NCBI RefSeq assembly: GCF_006440675.2
Contig: NZ_CP083951.1
Location: 558,001 to 622,000, forward strand
Length of the DNA: 64,000 bases
Reading direction: 5' to 3'
DNA from: Mesorhizobium sp. B2-8-5
GTDB lineage: Bacteria; Pseudomonadota; Alphaproteobacteria; Rhizobiales; Rhizobiaceae
Positions 18,133 to 26,220 of the stretch are shown here, piece by piece; position 1 is the first letter of the stretch, and each line of letters opens with the position of its first letter. The position numbers and the translations under genes are program-made. The notes beneath the pieces were generated by a model, which did no database searches, was not told the origin of the DNA, and saw only the letters and a list, made by a program, of their open reading frames with translations.

Positions 18133-18910
18133 GCGCGGCGCCCTCCAGTTCAACGTCGTCGGCCATCACGAAGATGCGTCCGCCTACCCGCACCACGTTG
18201 ATGTGCGTTCCATAAAGCCTCGACAGGACCGGACCGTTGATGACCTCGTCGACGCTCCCGATCGCGGCGTTGCCGTTCCCGAGATAGAGGACGGCATCGA
18301 CGGCGCGCAGCAAGGGGTTGATCTCGTGCGAGCAGAAGATGACGGCGATACCCAGCCGCTCGCCGACCTCATGGACGAGTTCGATGATGGTGCGCTGATG
18401 CGCGGCGTCCAGGCTGATCAGCGGCTCGTCGAGCAGCAGCAGCTTGGGGTCGCCGATCAGCGACTGGGCGATGAGGATTCGCTGCCGCTCGCCCCCCGAC
18501 AGCTCCGCGAACGGCCTCCTGGCGATATCGGCCGCGCCGACCTCTTCAAGCGCTTTCCATGCCGCGTCCTTCTCGATCGCCGACGCCGCCGGCCAGCGCC
18601 AACGATGGCCGCCCGCCGCCGTGACGACGAGATCGAAGCCGCTGATGCCGGCATGGGTCACGGTGCGGCGCGCCTGCGGCATATAGCCTATGGCGGGATT
18701 GCCGCGTGTCGGCGGCCGGCCAAGGACGGAAATCGTCCCGCTGGCCGGACGGAAAAGCCCCAGAACCGCGCGCAGCATCGTTGTCTTGCCCGCCCCGTTG
18801 GCGCCAAGCAGCCCCACGAACGCACCCTGTGGAATGGAAAAGGAGACGTCGGTAAGAACCCGGCGTCCCCCATAGGTCAATGTGACCCTGTCGAAGGCGA
18901 TGACATTCAT
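18116..18910 (-). CDS. metal ABC transporter ATPase
   Basis: 264 aa from the ATG at 18910, which overlaps the SBP stop (ATGA). Walker A GANGAGKTT, signature ELSGGERQR, Walker B LLLLDEPL, H-loop FCSHEIN. A short C-terminal extension with VMADDVELEGAAHVHDV contains two His. The open frame continues upstream over the SBP gene, but that part is a shadow. It pairs with the permease at 17329-18132 and the receptor at 18907-19788. Confidence 0.87.
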   Translation of the reverse strand: MNVIAFDRVTLTYGGRRVLTDVSFSIPQGAFVGLLGANGAGKTTMLRAVLGLFRPASGTISVLGRPPTRGNPAIGYMPQARRTVTHAGISGFDLVVTAAGGHRWRWPAASAIEKDAAWKALEEVGAADIARRPFAELSGGERQRILIAQSLIGDPKLLLLDEPLISLDAAHQRTIIELVHEVGERLGIAVIFCSHEINPLLRAVDAVLYLGNGNAAIGSVDEVINGPVLSRLYGTHINVVRVGGRIFVMADDVELEGAAHVHDV

Positions 18911-19788
18911 TGTGTGCGAGCGGCCAGGGCCTTCTGCACGTCGCTGATCTGGCCGCCGAACCACGACTGGATCGTCTTGCCGGCGGGTTCCGTCTCGGTT
19001 ACGCCTATGACGGTGACCTTGTTCTGCTTGGCAATGTCGAGGAGACGCGTCGTCGCTTCGTCCGTCACCTGCGAATTGTAGAAGAGGATCTTGGCCGATC
19101 CGTCCTTGAGGCTGTTCTCGAATGCCGCCACCTGCGTCGGGCTCGGCTCGGCATCGTTCATCACCGTGACCTGAAAATCGTAATTCAGCATCTTGAGGCC
19201 GAGGGCATCGGCCATATAGCCGAACACCGGCTCCGTCGCGGTGACCTCGGTTCCGCCATAGGCCTTCTTGACGTCGTCGATCTGCTTGTTGATTGCATCC
19301 AACGACGACTGAAACTTCGCCAGGTTGGCCTGATAGTGCGCTGCATTGGCGGGGTCGAGCTTTGAAAGGTCGGCGGAGAGTTGCTTGGCGATCGCGGGCA
19401 GCGTCGCCGGATTGTACCACAAATGCGGGTTGTCGCCCGACTTCTTGCCGATCAGATCCGCGGCCACGATGGTCGTGCGCTGCGCGTTGGTGGAGGCCGA
19501 TAGAAGTTTCTCCATCCACGGATCGTAATCCGCGCCGTTGTAGATGATGATCTTGGCGTCGGCGATCGTGCGCGCCGTCGATGGGCTGGTCTCGAACAGA
19601 TGCGGGTCATCGTCGGGATTGGCAAGGATGCTGGTCACCGCGACATTGCTGCCGCCGATCTGACGGGCGAGATCGCCATAGAAATTCTCGGCCGCGACGA
19701 TGTTCACCTTATCTTCGGCGCGAGCACCGCCGCCTGACAGCAATGTCACGGCGAACAACAGCGCCGCCAAAAATGGAAAGGAACGCAT
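18907..19788 (-). CDS. metal ABC transporter substrate-binding protein with His-His-Glu site
   Basis: 293 aa with a signal peptide (MRSFPFLAALLFAVTLL, cleavage near ARA-ED). Cluster A-I receptor. The ligand series is H63 (DPHLFETS), H122 (NPHLWYNP), E186 (TEPVFGYM, where zinc receptors usually have His) and a distal acidic residue in FYNSQVTD. A third-position Glu is found in manganese-type receptors such as PsaA, so metal choice is open. It is preceded by a copy of the two-box Zur operator, which argues for zinc-dependent expression. Confidence 0.85.
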   Translation of the reverse strand: MRSFPFLAALLFAVTLLSGGGARAEDKVNIVAAENFYGDLARQIGGSNVAVTSILANPDDDPHLFETSPSTARTIADAKIIIYNGADYDPWMEKLLSASTNAQRTTIVAADLIGKKSGDNPHLWYNPATLPAIAKQLSADLSKLDPANAAHYQANLAKFQSSLDAINKQIDDVKKAYGGTEVTATEPVFGYMADALGLKMLNYDFQVTVMNDAEPSPTQVAAFENSLKDGSAKILFYNSQVTDEATTRLLDIAKQNKVTVIGVTETEPAGKTIQSWFGGQISDVQKALAARTQ

Positions 19789-20105
19789 GTCTTTCTCCCT
19801 TTGCAGAGCGAGGCAACCCCTGTCGCCGAAGCGATCACTGGGTAGGTTATGTTATTACGTCAGTCAACCAGAAAGCGATGTTATCACATAACGGAAATGT
19901 GAAATATGTGCGGTCCGCTGTCGGCAGGTCCGACCTCCCGCGGCCTGACGATACCTAGGTACCGTAGGCCAATCGGTGCTCGCCGGCCGCCACGGTTTCG
20001 CCCGCGGCGCCCAATTTTTTGTTGTCGTCCCGCTGGCCGAAGCCACGATAGCCAAGCCGAAATCACGTATGCTATAGCCCTGGAGGACAGGATCGGCTTG
20101 GCCAA
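19789..20105. other. intergenic region with duplicated Zur operator
   Basis: These 317 bases separate the divergent metal importer and the Cys-rich/copC block. The left part carries the Zur block (19846-19892). The rest, up to 20105, shows no gene I would accept; it must contain the promoter of the 20106 gene. Confidence 0.5.
19846..19892. promoter_or_regulatory. second copy of the double Zur-box operator
   Basis: GTTATGTTATTACGTCAG (19846-19863) and GCGATGTTATCACATAAC (19875-19892) occupy the same relative places as in the 10716-10761 block. The flanking bases CTGGGTAGG before and GGAAATGTGAA after are also shared, so roughly 70 bp are near-identical. It lies about 58 nt upstream of the metal SBP gene at 18907-19788. 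In this copy the zur side is not followed by zur. Confidence 0.7.
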
Positions 20106-20474
20106 ATGACATTGTCGCGCAGACGATCGCCCGCACCAGCAGCGATCGCCGCTGCGCTGGTTCTTTTCGTTCAGGCATTCGTAAGCGGTGCGGGAATCGG
20201 CGCGCAGGCCGCCGCCGGGCCGCGCGATGCTTTCGGCAACATCTTGTGCACCGCCGATGCGGGAACCACTTCACACAGCGGATCGCATAGCGGCGGCTAT
20301 GATTGCGACTGCTGCCTGTCCGGCTGCGATTTCGCAACGGCGATCATTCCCGAAGCGAACAGCGTCGAGCCGCTGTTGAACGCCTTCCTCATCACCTCCG
20401 ACAGCAGGCGTTTTTCCGATGCATTGGTCCGGCGTTACGAGCTTCAGCCGCTCAGCTCACGCGGTCCCCCCTGA
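20106..20474 (+). CDS. small secreted Cys-rich protein, DUF2946-like
   Basis: 122 aa. An N-terminal hydrophobic segment (AAIAAALVLFVQAFVSGAGIG) is followed by RDAFGNILC, a His/Ser stretch and CDCCLSGCDF. A second protein of the same design (24981-25406) shares the DAFGNxLC motif and a CC..C cluster. Proteins of this sort occur beside copper genes; the Cys/His content suggests copper binding in the periplasm, which is inference. First gene of a Cys-rich-copC-copD run. Confidence 0.65.
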   Translation: MTLSRRRSPAPAAIAAALVLFVQAFVSGAGIGAQAAAGPRDAFGNILCTADAGTTSHSGSHSGGYDCDCCLSGCDFATAIIPEANSVEPLLNAFLITSDSRRFSDALVRRYELQPLSSRGPP

Positions 20475-20584
20475 CTGGAAACCGGCGGAAGCAACCGTGG
20501 CGGTTGCAGGATCGCTTCTAGATCTCGACCAGTCTCCAATTCAATTCGGGCCGGCCTAGTCCGCCCACCATAAGGAAATGAACC

Positions 20585-20953
20585 ATGCGCAATATCGTTC
20601 TCGCAACCGCATTTGCAGCCCTCTCCTCCGTCGCGCTTTCGGAAGCCGCGTATGCCCATGCCCATCTCGAAGCGGCGCAACCGCCGATCAACGGGACGGT
20701 CAAGGAAGCGCCTACGGAGCTTGACCTCAAGTTCAGCGAGGAGCTCAACCTGAAGTTCACCGGCGTGAAGGTCACCGGACCCGATAAGAAGGCGGTCAAG
20801 ACCGACAATGACATGCTGATGGACGGCGATAAGACCTTCATGGTCAATCTACCAGCAGGACTTGCTGCCGGTACCTACAAGGTCGAGTGGCATGCGCTGT
20901 CGCAGGACGGCCACAAGACGCATGGCGACTACAAGTTCACCGTGAAGCCGTGA
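20585..20953 (+). CDS. copC: periplasmic copper-binding protein CopC
   Basis: 122 aa, the usual CopC length, with a signal peptide ending AYA-HAHLEAAQP so that the mature protein starts with His. A second copper-site region reads EWHALSQDGHKTHGDYKF. An immunoglobulin-like beta sandwich is expected. AAGGAAAT precedes the ATG. It would bind periplasmic copper and pass it to CopD, encoded 84 nt downstream after a strong hairpin. Confidence 0.9.
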   Translation: MRNIVLATAFAALSSVALSEAAYAHAHLEAAQPPINGTVKEAPTELDLKFSEELNLKFTGVKVTGPDKKAVKTDNDMLMDGDKTFMVNLPAGLAAGTYKVEWHALSQDGHKTHGDYKFTVKP

Positions 20954-20960
20954 TCGGCCA

Positions 20961-20985
20961 GAGGGGGCACGATTCGTGCCCCCTC
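20961..20985. terminator. GC-rich hairpin between copC and copD
   Basis: GAGGGGGCACGA-T-TCGTGCCCCCTC is an almost perfect 25-nt palindrome directly after the copC stop. No T-run follows. It probably protects the copC message or lowers read-through into copD. Confidence 0.55.
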
Positions 20986-21037
20986 GTTCGCCCCGCCCGA
21001 TGATGGACCACCCTACGTCCGATCGCCCGGCCGCCCG

Positions 21038-21928
21038 ATGACGCCGGACACCCTGCTCATGGCCTGCCGCTTCGTTCACGATGCGGCGCTGATGCTGCTA
21101 TGGGGCGGCTTCGGCTATCTTGCAACGCTTGTCCCGCGACGTCTGGCCGAGCCGGTGGCGGAGAGGTTGACGATCTTTCGCCTTGCGGCGGTCGGCCTGG
21201 TCCTGGTCACGACATGCGCGGCATTGCCGCTGCAGGCCGCGATGATCGGCGATGGCTGGCCGGATGCCGTCAACGGACAGGTGCTCGGCGACATCCTTGC
21301 CTCGACGAGCGTCGGCAAGGCGTGGCTTTGGCAACTGTCCGCTGCCGGCGCGCTGGCGATCGCGCAAAGCGCTTCCGCCCGCCTTGTGCCAATGGCGACG
21401 GCTGCGACGGCGGCCCTGGCCTTGGCCAGCCTCGCGCTCACTGGACACGCCGTCATGCAGGACGGCTGGCAAGGCGTTGTCCATCCGCTCAACGACATCC
21501 TGCACGTGCTTGCCGCGGGGGCATGGTTCGGCGCCCTGCTGCCACTTGTGCTCGTGCTGGCCAGATTCGGCCGGCCGGCATTTCGGGCGGAGACCGCGAC
21601 AGCGCTTCGCCGTTTCTCGACGGCCGGCCACTGGGCGGTCGCGCTGGCGATCCTCTCCGGCATCGGCAACAGCCTTTTCATCATCGGCTGGCCGCTCGGC
21701 TGGGGTTCGACCTACCAGGCTTTGTTGACGGCGAAGATCGCTGTCGTGCTCGTCATGACTTCGGTGGCGATTCTCAACCGCTACCGGTTTGTGCCCCGCA
21801 TCGGCCGCGACCGAGCATCGGCCCTCGCGGCAATCCGGACAGGCACGCTGGTCGAGATCGGCCTCGGCCTTGCCGCCATCCTGCTCGTCGCGATCTTCGG
21901 CATGCTCGATCCGAACGGCGGGGAGTGA
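21038..21928 (+). CDS. copD: copper resistance/uptake membrane protein CopD
   Basis: 296 aa with about eight membrane segments. CopD-family features: RFVHDAALMLLWGGFG near the N-terminus, HAVMQDGW and HPLNDILHVLAAGAWFGALLPL in the middle, and RFSTAGHWAVALAILSG further on, with the conserved membrane His residues. It is thought to move copper from CopC across the inner membrane. The Shine-Dalgarno before ATG 21038 is weak. Confidence 0.88.
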   Translation: MTPDTLLMACRFVHDAALMLLWGGFGYLATLVPRRLAEPVAERLTIFRLAAVGLVLVTTCAALPLQAAMIGDGWPDAVNGQVLGDILASTSVGKAWLWQLSAAGALAIAQSASARLVPMATAATAALALASLALTGHAVMQDGWQGVVHPLNDILHVLAAGAWFGALLPLVLVLARFGRPAFRAETATALRRFSTAGHWAVALAILSGIGNSLFIIGWPLGWGSTYQALLTAKIAVVLVMTSVAILNRYRFVPRIGRDRASALAAIRTGTLVEIGLGLAAILLVAIFGMLDPNGGE

Positions 21929-21964
21929 TCCTACCTGATGGCGGAGCCCGATTGTTCCGCGATA

Positions 21965-21992
21965 TGGGCTCGTCCGCAAAGGCGGGCGAGCC
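21965..21992. terminator. bidirectional hairpin between copD and the PepSY gene
   Basis: GGGCTCGTCCGC-AAAG-GCGGGCGAGCCC forms a 12-bp stem with one G-T pair and a 4-nt loop, midway in the 74-bp convergent gap. There is no T-run. It could end transcripts from both sides. Confidence 0.55.
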
Positions 21993-22002
21993 CGTTCGAG
22001 CG

Positions 22003-23403
22003 TCAGGCTCCCGCCGGCTGAAGACCAGCTTCCTTGAAGCGCTTCGGCACCAAGCAGTCGATGATGGCGAAGACGACGATCGCGATGCCAGTCAGCGGGA
22101 AGAGAGCCGAAACCGCAAGCGCGATCACTATGATCGCCACCGGCGCCCGGTAGTTCTTCGGATAAAGCGGCGCGCCGAGGCGCCCCGTGGGGCGGCGCTT
22201 CCACCACATCACGACGCCGGACAACGCCATGGTGATGACGGAAAGGCAAAACAGCACGTTGAGCGCCGTGTTCCACCAGCCGAGATTGGCCTGGTGCAGG
22301 GCAATACCCACCGCCATCGCCTTGCCGGCCAGACCGTAGTCGGCGAAGCGCACGTCGGCGAGGATCTTGCCGGTGTAGCGGTCGATATGCACAGTGCGGT
22401 CGCCGAACGGGTTCTTGGTGTCGGCATCCATCGAATCGGCCGAGATCGTGTACACGCCGCCGTCGTCCTGCGGCGCGTTGATGCGAAACTGCTCGGTGAA
22501 TCCATTGGCACGGGCGTAGGCAGCGACCGTGTCGAGATTGACGGAACCCATCTGCAGCCCGGCGGAACCCGCCTGCGAACCCGACATCGGCTTCGGCGTC
22601 TGCTCCAGCGCCCAGGGCACTTCCTTCATCGCGCCATGGTTCATCGAGGCATGGGTCTTGTCGGAGAGCGGAACATTGTCCCATTTCGCCGCCGGAAAGG
22701 TGCTCCAGGCCTGCATGATCTTGGTGCCCCAGATGCCGGTCCAGGAGAGACCGGAGAGCAGGAAGAAGAACAGCACGATCGAGATGTAGAAGCCCAGCGA
22801 GACGTGGATTTCCTTCCAGAACGAGCGCCCCGGCGCGGAGAGATTCGGGAACAGCACCTTGCCGAGTGAACGTCCGTTGCGCGGCCACCACATATAGAGC
22901 CCGGTGAGGATCAGCACGATGCCGAGGCCGGCGGCAACCTCGATCAGACGATCGCCGACATCGCCTAACAGCAGCGTGCCGTGGATGTTGTCGGCCCAGT
23001 AGAACCAGGTATCATCCTTGACGATTGTATCCAGCGCCTTGGCGCCATGCGGATCGACGGCGACCACATTGTCCTTGCCATTGCCGTTGACGATGAAGAC
23101 GGTGGCGCGGTCGGCCTCCTTGGACACCACCATCAGCTTCAGCGCGCCGCCGGGAATCGCCGCGACGGCCGCTTGCGACTGCGCCTCGTAGGAAGCGCGC
23201 TCGCCACCGGGCGCCACGTAGTGCTTGGCGCCGAGAAAGGTCTCGATCGAATTGCCGTAGACCATGATGAGGCCGGTGCAGGCGAGCACCAGCAGGAACG
23301 GGATGACATAGAGGCCGGCATAGAAATGCCAGCGCCAGATGGCGCGATAGAGCCTTGTGCTGACAGCCACGTCCGGCTGTGTCGCAAGCGTTGCGGTAGA
23401 CAT
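22003..23403 (-). CDS. PepSY-associated TM helix (PiuB-type) protein
   Basis: 466 aa. Layout: first helix YAGLYVIPFLLVLACTGLIMVYG (about residues 30-52), periplasmic PepSY-like region, two central helices (residues 155-175 and 205-230, with WKEIHVSLGFY and LSGLSWTGIWG), a second periplasmic part, then three C-terminal helices. WRWHFYAGLY and LHQANLGWW carry the conserved haem- or metal-type His. Relatives are linked to iron/siderophore reduction; here it ends a copper-type operon. GGAGAGG precedes the ATG. Confidence 0.85.
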   Translation of the reverse strand: MSTATLATQPDVAVSTRLYRAIWRWHFYAGLYVIPFLLVLACTGLIMVYGNSIETFLGAKHYVAPGGERASYEAQSQAAVAAIPGGALKLMVVSKEADRATVFIVNGNGKDNVVAVDPHGAKALDTIVKDDTWFYWADNIHGTLLLGDVGDRLIEVAAGLGIVLILTGLYMWWPRNGRSLGKVLFPNLSAPGRSFWKEIHVSLGFYISIVLFFFLLSGLSWTGIWGTKIMQAWSTFPAAKWDNVPLSDKTHASMNHGAMKEVPWALEQTPKPMSGSQAGSAGLQMGSVNLDTVAAYARANGFTEQFRINAPQDDGGVYTISADSMDADTKNPFGDRTVHIDRYTGKILADVRFADYGLAGKAMAVGIALHQANLGWWNTALNVLFCLSVITMALSGVVMWWKRRPTGRLGAPLYPKNYRAPVAIIVIALAVSALFPLTGIAIVVFAIIDCLVPKRFKEAGLQPAGA

Positions 23404-23492
23404 GATAACCTCTCCAGGAAGGCGGTCCGAACGGCCGCCGTTGCAATGTTTTGAAAGGGGTACGGCCGCGTCCGGGACGCGGCCGTGCTATT

Positions 23493-23738
23493 TCAGTCGC
23501 GTCCGATGCCAGGCAGCACATGGTGGACGAGAACAGCCAGTTGGCCGAACAGCCATGCCACCACGAAGGCATCAAAGACATCGAGGCCGTTGCGCTGCAG
23601 ATCGAACAGCCGCGCGCCCGGTTCGGGAGACTTCCGGACAACCCAGGCGAACACGGCAAGGCCGGACGCCGCACCCGTGGCGAAGGTCAGTCCGAACTGC
23701 ACCCAGGGACTGGAGCTTGTGCACTGGCCCAGTCTCAT
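23493..23738 (-). CDS. 81-aa two-helix membrane protein, unknown
   Basis: The ATG at 23738 overlaps the Sco stop (ATGA). Two hydrophobic stretches, FGLTFATGAASGLAVFAWVV and VFDAFVVAWLFGQLAVLVHHV, and a His pair in VLVHHVLPGIGRD. It sits between sco and the PepSY gene on the same strand. The family is not recognised. It could be a small partner in copper delivery or of the PepSY protein. Confidence 0.65.
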   Translation of the reverse strand: MRLGQCTSSSPWVQFGLTFATGAASGLAVFAWVVRKSPEPGARLFDLQRNGLDVFDAFVVAWLFGQLAVLVHHVLPGIGRD

Positions 23739-24355
23739 GCCGAGCCGCCGATAAGACGGCGCAGTTTTTGAATCCGCATCGCCATCTCCTCACCGTAGGA
23801 GATCGTCCCGGTGAACCGCCCTTCGGCATCCATCAGGAACATCGTCGCGGTGTGGTCCATGGTGTAGTCGCCGTCGTCGGTCGGCACCTTCTTGTAGTAG
23901 ATGCGGTATTCCCTGCCGATTGAGGCGATCTCGGTTTCGGTGCCGGTAAGCCCGGTAATGTGCTTGTCGAAGGACTGCAGGTAGCGCGCCATGAATTCCG
24001 GCGTATCCCGCGTCGGATCGACGGAGACGAACAGCACCCTGAGCTTGTCGGCATCAGGGCCGAGGGTCTTCAGCGCTTCCGTCGTCTCCCACAGCGTCGT
24101 CGGGCAGACTTCCGGGCAGCGCGTGAAGCCGAAGACGATCGCGAACGGCTTGCCGCGCAGGTCGGCGTCCGAAAGCTTCTCCCCGGTCTGGGTGGTGAGC
24201 GTGAACGGCCCGCCGATCGGCGAGACGTTCCGCTGCACCAGCCTTGGCCAGACAAGCATTGCGGTTATCCCGACCAGCATAAGCGCCAGGCAGGCGAGCG
24301 CGATGATCGAGCCCAATCGCCTTGCGGGACGAGCACTATTCGCCGTGGTCGTCAT
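23735..24355 (-). CDS. Sco/SenC-type copper chaperone for cytochrome oxidase
   Basis: 206 aa with an N-terminal membrane anchor ([20 protein letters not shown]) and a thioredoxin-like periplasmic domain. Copper ligands are intact: CPEVCP and the downstream His in [18 protein letters not shown] lies 6 nt before the ATG at 24355, which overlaps the PCuAC gene by 20 nt. Together with PCuAC it would load the CuA site of cytochrome c oxidase. Confidence 0.92.
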   Translation of the reverse strand: MTTTANSARPARRLGSIIALACLALMLVGITAMLVWPRLVQRNVSPIGGPFTLTTQTGEKLSDADLRGKPFAIVFGFTRCPEVCPTTLWETTEALKTLGPDADKLRVLFVSVDPTRDTPEFMARYLQSFDKHITGLTGTETEIASIGREYRIYYKKVPTDDGDYTMDHTATMFLMDAEGRFTGTISYGEEMAMRIQKLRRLIGGSA

Positions 24356-24887
24356 GCTCGCCTCCCATGGCGTCGACGGCGTATTCGACCTCGACCGTGC
24401 CCGCCTTCTCGAAGGTCAGCGTGCCCTTGAAGGGCTGGCCCTGTTTGACCGGCTGCTTCAGGTCCATGAACATGATGTGGAACGAGCCGGGCTTGAGCGT
24501 GACCTCACCGCCGGCCGGTATCTCCAACCCGTCGGCGAGTTGCTTCATGGTCATGACGCCCTGGGCGTCCACAGCCATTTCGTGGACTTGCGTCATGCCG
24601 GCTATGTCGCCGGTTGCCGAGACGAGGCGATCGGCCGTCGATCCATGGTTCTTCAGCGTAAAGTAGCCGGCGGCAACCGCCGCACCTTCAGGTGTGGCAC
24701 GCGACCAGGGATGGACGATCTCGATATCGCCGGCCTTGAACTCATGTGCCCACAAGGAGTGGGTTGTTGCGAAAATCAGTGCCAGCGTGAAAACGGCGAT
24801 GCCTAGCCGTTCCTCGAACGAACGAAATCGGCCGAGCGGATGGGCAAACGAAAGCGTGCGCGCGAAAGCGCGGAATGGATGGTGCAT
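24336..24887 (-). CDS. periplasmic copper chaperone PCu(A)C
   Basis: 183 aa from the ATG at 24887 (GGGAG 7-9 nt upstream; a TTG at 24902 lacks spacing). A long signal region ends near HSLWA-HEF. The domain carries the copper motif H-x-M ... M ... H-x-[23 protein letters not shown]. The C-terminus EHDDHGE adds two His. It works with the overlapping sco gene. Confidence 0.9.
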   Translation of the reverse strand: MHHPFRAFARTLSFAHPLGRFRSFEERLGIAVFTLALIFATTHSLWAHEFKAGDIEIVHPWSRATPEGAAVAAGYFTLKNHGSTADRLVSATGDIAGMTQVHEMAVDAQGVMTMKQLADGLEIPAGGEVTLKPGSFHIMFMDLKQPVKQGQPFKGTLTFEKAGTVEVEYAVDAMGGEHDDHGE

Positions 24888-24980
24888 TTGGATTGCTCCC
24901 AAGGCGGTCCCACCGATTTGACGGCGGAATCCGAAGCCTTTGATCTTGAAGGGTGATGTCCCGCCTACACGGGTCGCCGA

Positions 24981-25406
24981 TCAGACCAATATTGGGGGAG
25001 CGCGGGGATTGCCGGGCCGATAGCGCTTCTCGTTGAGGTCTGTCGTCTTGGGGTGGGTGGACGCCAGTCGCTCGGCGATGCGCAGACCTGGCGCGATCTG
25101 GCCAACATTCGTCGGCGCGGCCACGCCTGGCCAGAACATGCTGCAGGCGAAGGTGCAGCAGGAGGGGACTTTGGAGTGATCCGGCGTACTGTTGCCGCCC
25201 GAACCGTCATGATCCGGACCGTTGAGGCAGAGCGGATTGCCGAAAGCATCCAGTTGCTGCCCAGCGCCGGCCGCGCCGAGCGCGAAGGCGCCGACGACAG
25301 ATTGGACGACAAGCACCAGCGCAAGCGCTAGCGCTAGCGCTCCAATCAGCCCTGCTTTCCTGGTGCGACAACCCACAAACGGCCTCCAATGACCGATACC
25401 TATCAT
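24981..25406 (-). CDS. small secreted Cys-rich protein, DUF2946-like (second copy)
   Basis: 141 aa from ATG 25406 (GTG 25409 possible; the longer open frame to 25559 lacks a ribosome site). Hydrophobic segment GLIGALALALALVLVVQSVVGAF, then LDAFGNPLC, a His/Ser/Gly linker and PSCCTFACSMFWPG. It is similar in plan to the 20106-20474 protein and heads the minus-strand copper operon, 93 nt before PCuAC. Copper-related function is inferred from context. Confidence 0.65.
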   Translation of the reverse strand: MIGIGHWRPFVGCRTRKAGLIGALALALALVLVVQSVVGAFALGAAGAGQQLDAFGNPLCLNGPDHDGSGGNSTPDHSKVPSCCTFACSMFWPGVAAPTNVGQIAPGLRIAERLASTHPKTTDLNEKRYRPGNPRAPPILV

Positions 25407-25861
25407 CACGCCGGAGTGATCAGAAATACTTTCCAAAGGTGCGGCGATTTGTGCAAGCCGTTTTGCGGCACCAAACGGCCTACGATTTGGGCGATGAGGT
25501 TTGGACCCTGAGGGCAGGAGTTTGCCTTTGAACGCAATTCTCGCGACGGCAAAGGTCACGCAAGTCTTATTTCTCGGGATGATCGACTGCCGCTATTTTG
25601 ACTCGCGCCCTTTCGATGATGTGGCGCCGCTTGGAACGAATTTCAGTGGTATCGACAGTTCGTTTGGTCAGCTTCGCCACGCTCGGGCGTCTCCTTGAAA
25701 GATTCCGCGCGTAAGCAAAGCGTAAGCACGGCAGGGTAGGGTTTCGGCTGCCCTGTCGTAGACTCGGCGCTTATTGAATTCAAATTTGTTTTTTGATTTC
25801 AGCAGCATAGCGCGAAATCGGATAGAAATGGATAGTTTCGGCGAAACCGATTATCCATTCT
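25407..25861. other. intergenic region left of the tRNA scar
   Basis: 455 bases with no acceptable gene. The right part (25780-25860) is AT-rich and includes GTTTCG-GC-GAAAC as a small hairpin just before the tRNA fragment. By the usual topology of tRNA integration this would be the end of an integrated element. Confidence 0.4.
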
Positions 25862-25907
25862 CCGAAGGCAGAGGTCACAGGTTCGAATCCTGTCGGGTGC
25901 GCCAGGT
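25862..25907 (+). repeat. 3' fragment of tRNA-Arg(CCG): attachment-site scar
   Basis: The sequence from CTCCGAAGGCAGAGG through the T-arm GGTTCGAATCC to CGGGTGCGCCA is the anticodon-loop-to-CCA end of a tRNA-Arg with anticodon CCG. The 5' half is absent: the bases before CTCCGAA do not pair with GGCAG, and no matching 5' acceptor strand lies upstream. Identity starting in the anticodon loop and ending at CCA is the usual core of tyrosine-recombinase attachment sites. Confidence 0.75.
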
Positions 25908-26016
25908 TTACTTGGCGCATTGAGAATGCCAAAAGGTCTAGAATTCAGGACTTAGAGTGACCGCAGACACACAAGCTGCAGGATTAAGGAGATATGCGGC
26001 AGCGCGCTTCCGGCAT

Positions 26017-26220
26017 CTAGCCGCGCGAAGACTGCATCCTTTTTTGAAACCGCGTCTTCGGATCAACAGGGACATTCAGCCCAAGAAATCTACGGCCAGC
26101 AGCTTTCTCTTCCTCCGAAAGTGAGCGGACCTGCTTAGCATTTTCCGACCCCGCACCTTCGACGCGTTTCATAGTCCCAAGAGCCGACTGAGTTTTGCGC
26201 TTCCGTTCAGATGTGATCAT
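26017..26220 (-). CDS. 67-aa basic protein coupled to the ADP-ribosyltransferase-like gene
   Basis: The ATG at 26220 overlaps the stop of the upstream gene (ATGA). The product is highly charged: MITSERKRKTQ at the start, SLSEEEKAAGRRFLGLNVPVDP in the middle, RFQKRMQSSRG at the end. It has no membrane segment and no known motif that I recognise. Tight coupling suggests a partner (antidote, chaperone or DNA-binding regulator) of the ART-like protein, which is inference. Confidence 0.55.
   Translation of the reverse strand: MITSERKRKTQSALGTMKRVEGAGSENAKQVRSLSEEEKAAGRRFLGLNVPVDPKTRFQKRMQSSRG

Noticed and set aside
21098..22891. 597-aa minus-strand and 589-aa plus-strand frames across copD and the PepSY gene
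   Set aside because: Both are long only because of high GC; the real frames copD and PepSY have membrane and family signatures.
25501..25698. 65-aa plus-strand frame left of the tRNA scar
   Set aside because: No ribosome site and no motif; similar chance frames are common here.
25862..25907. A complete tRNA gene
   Set aside because: Only the anticodon-loop-to-CCA part is present; no 5' acceptor, D-arm or 5' anticodon strand precedes it.
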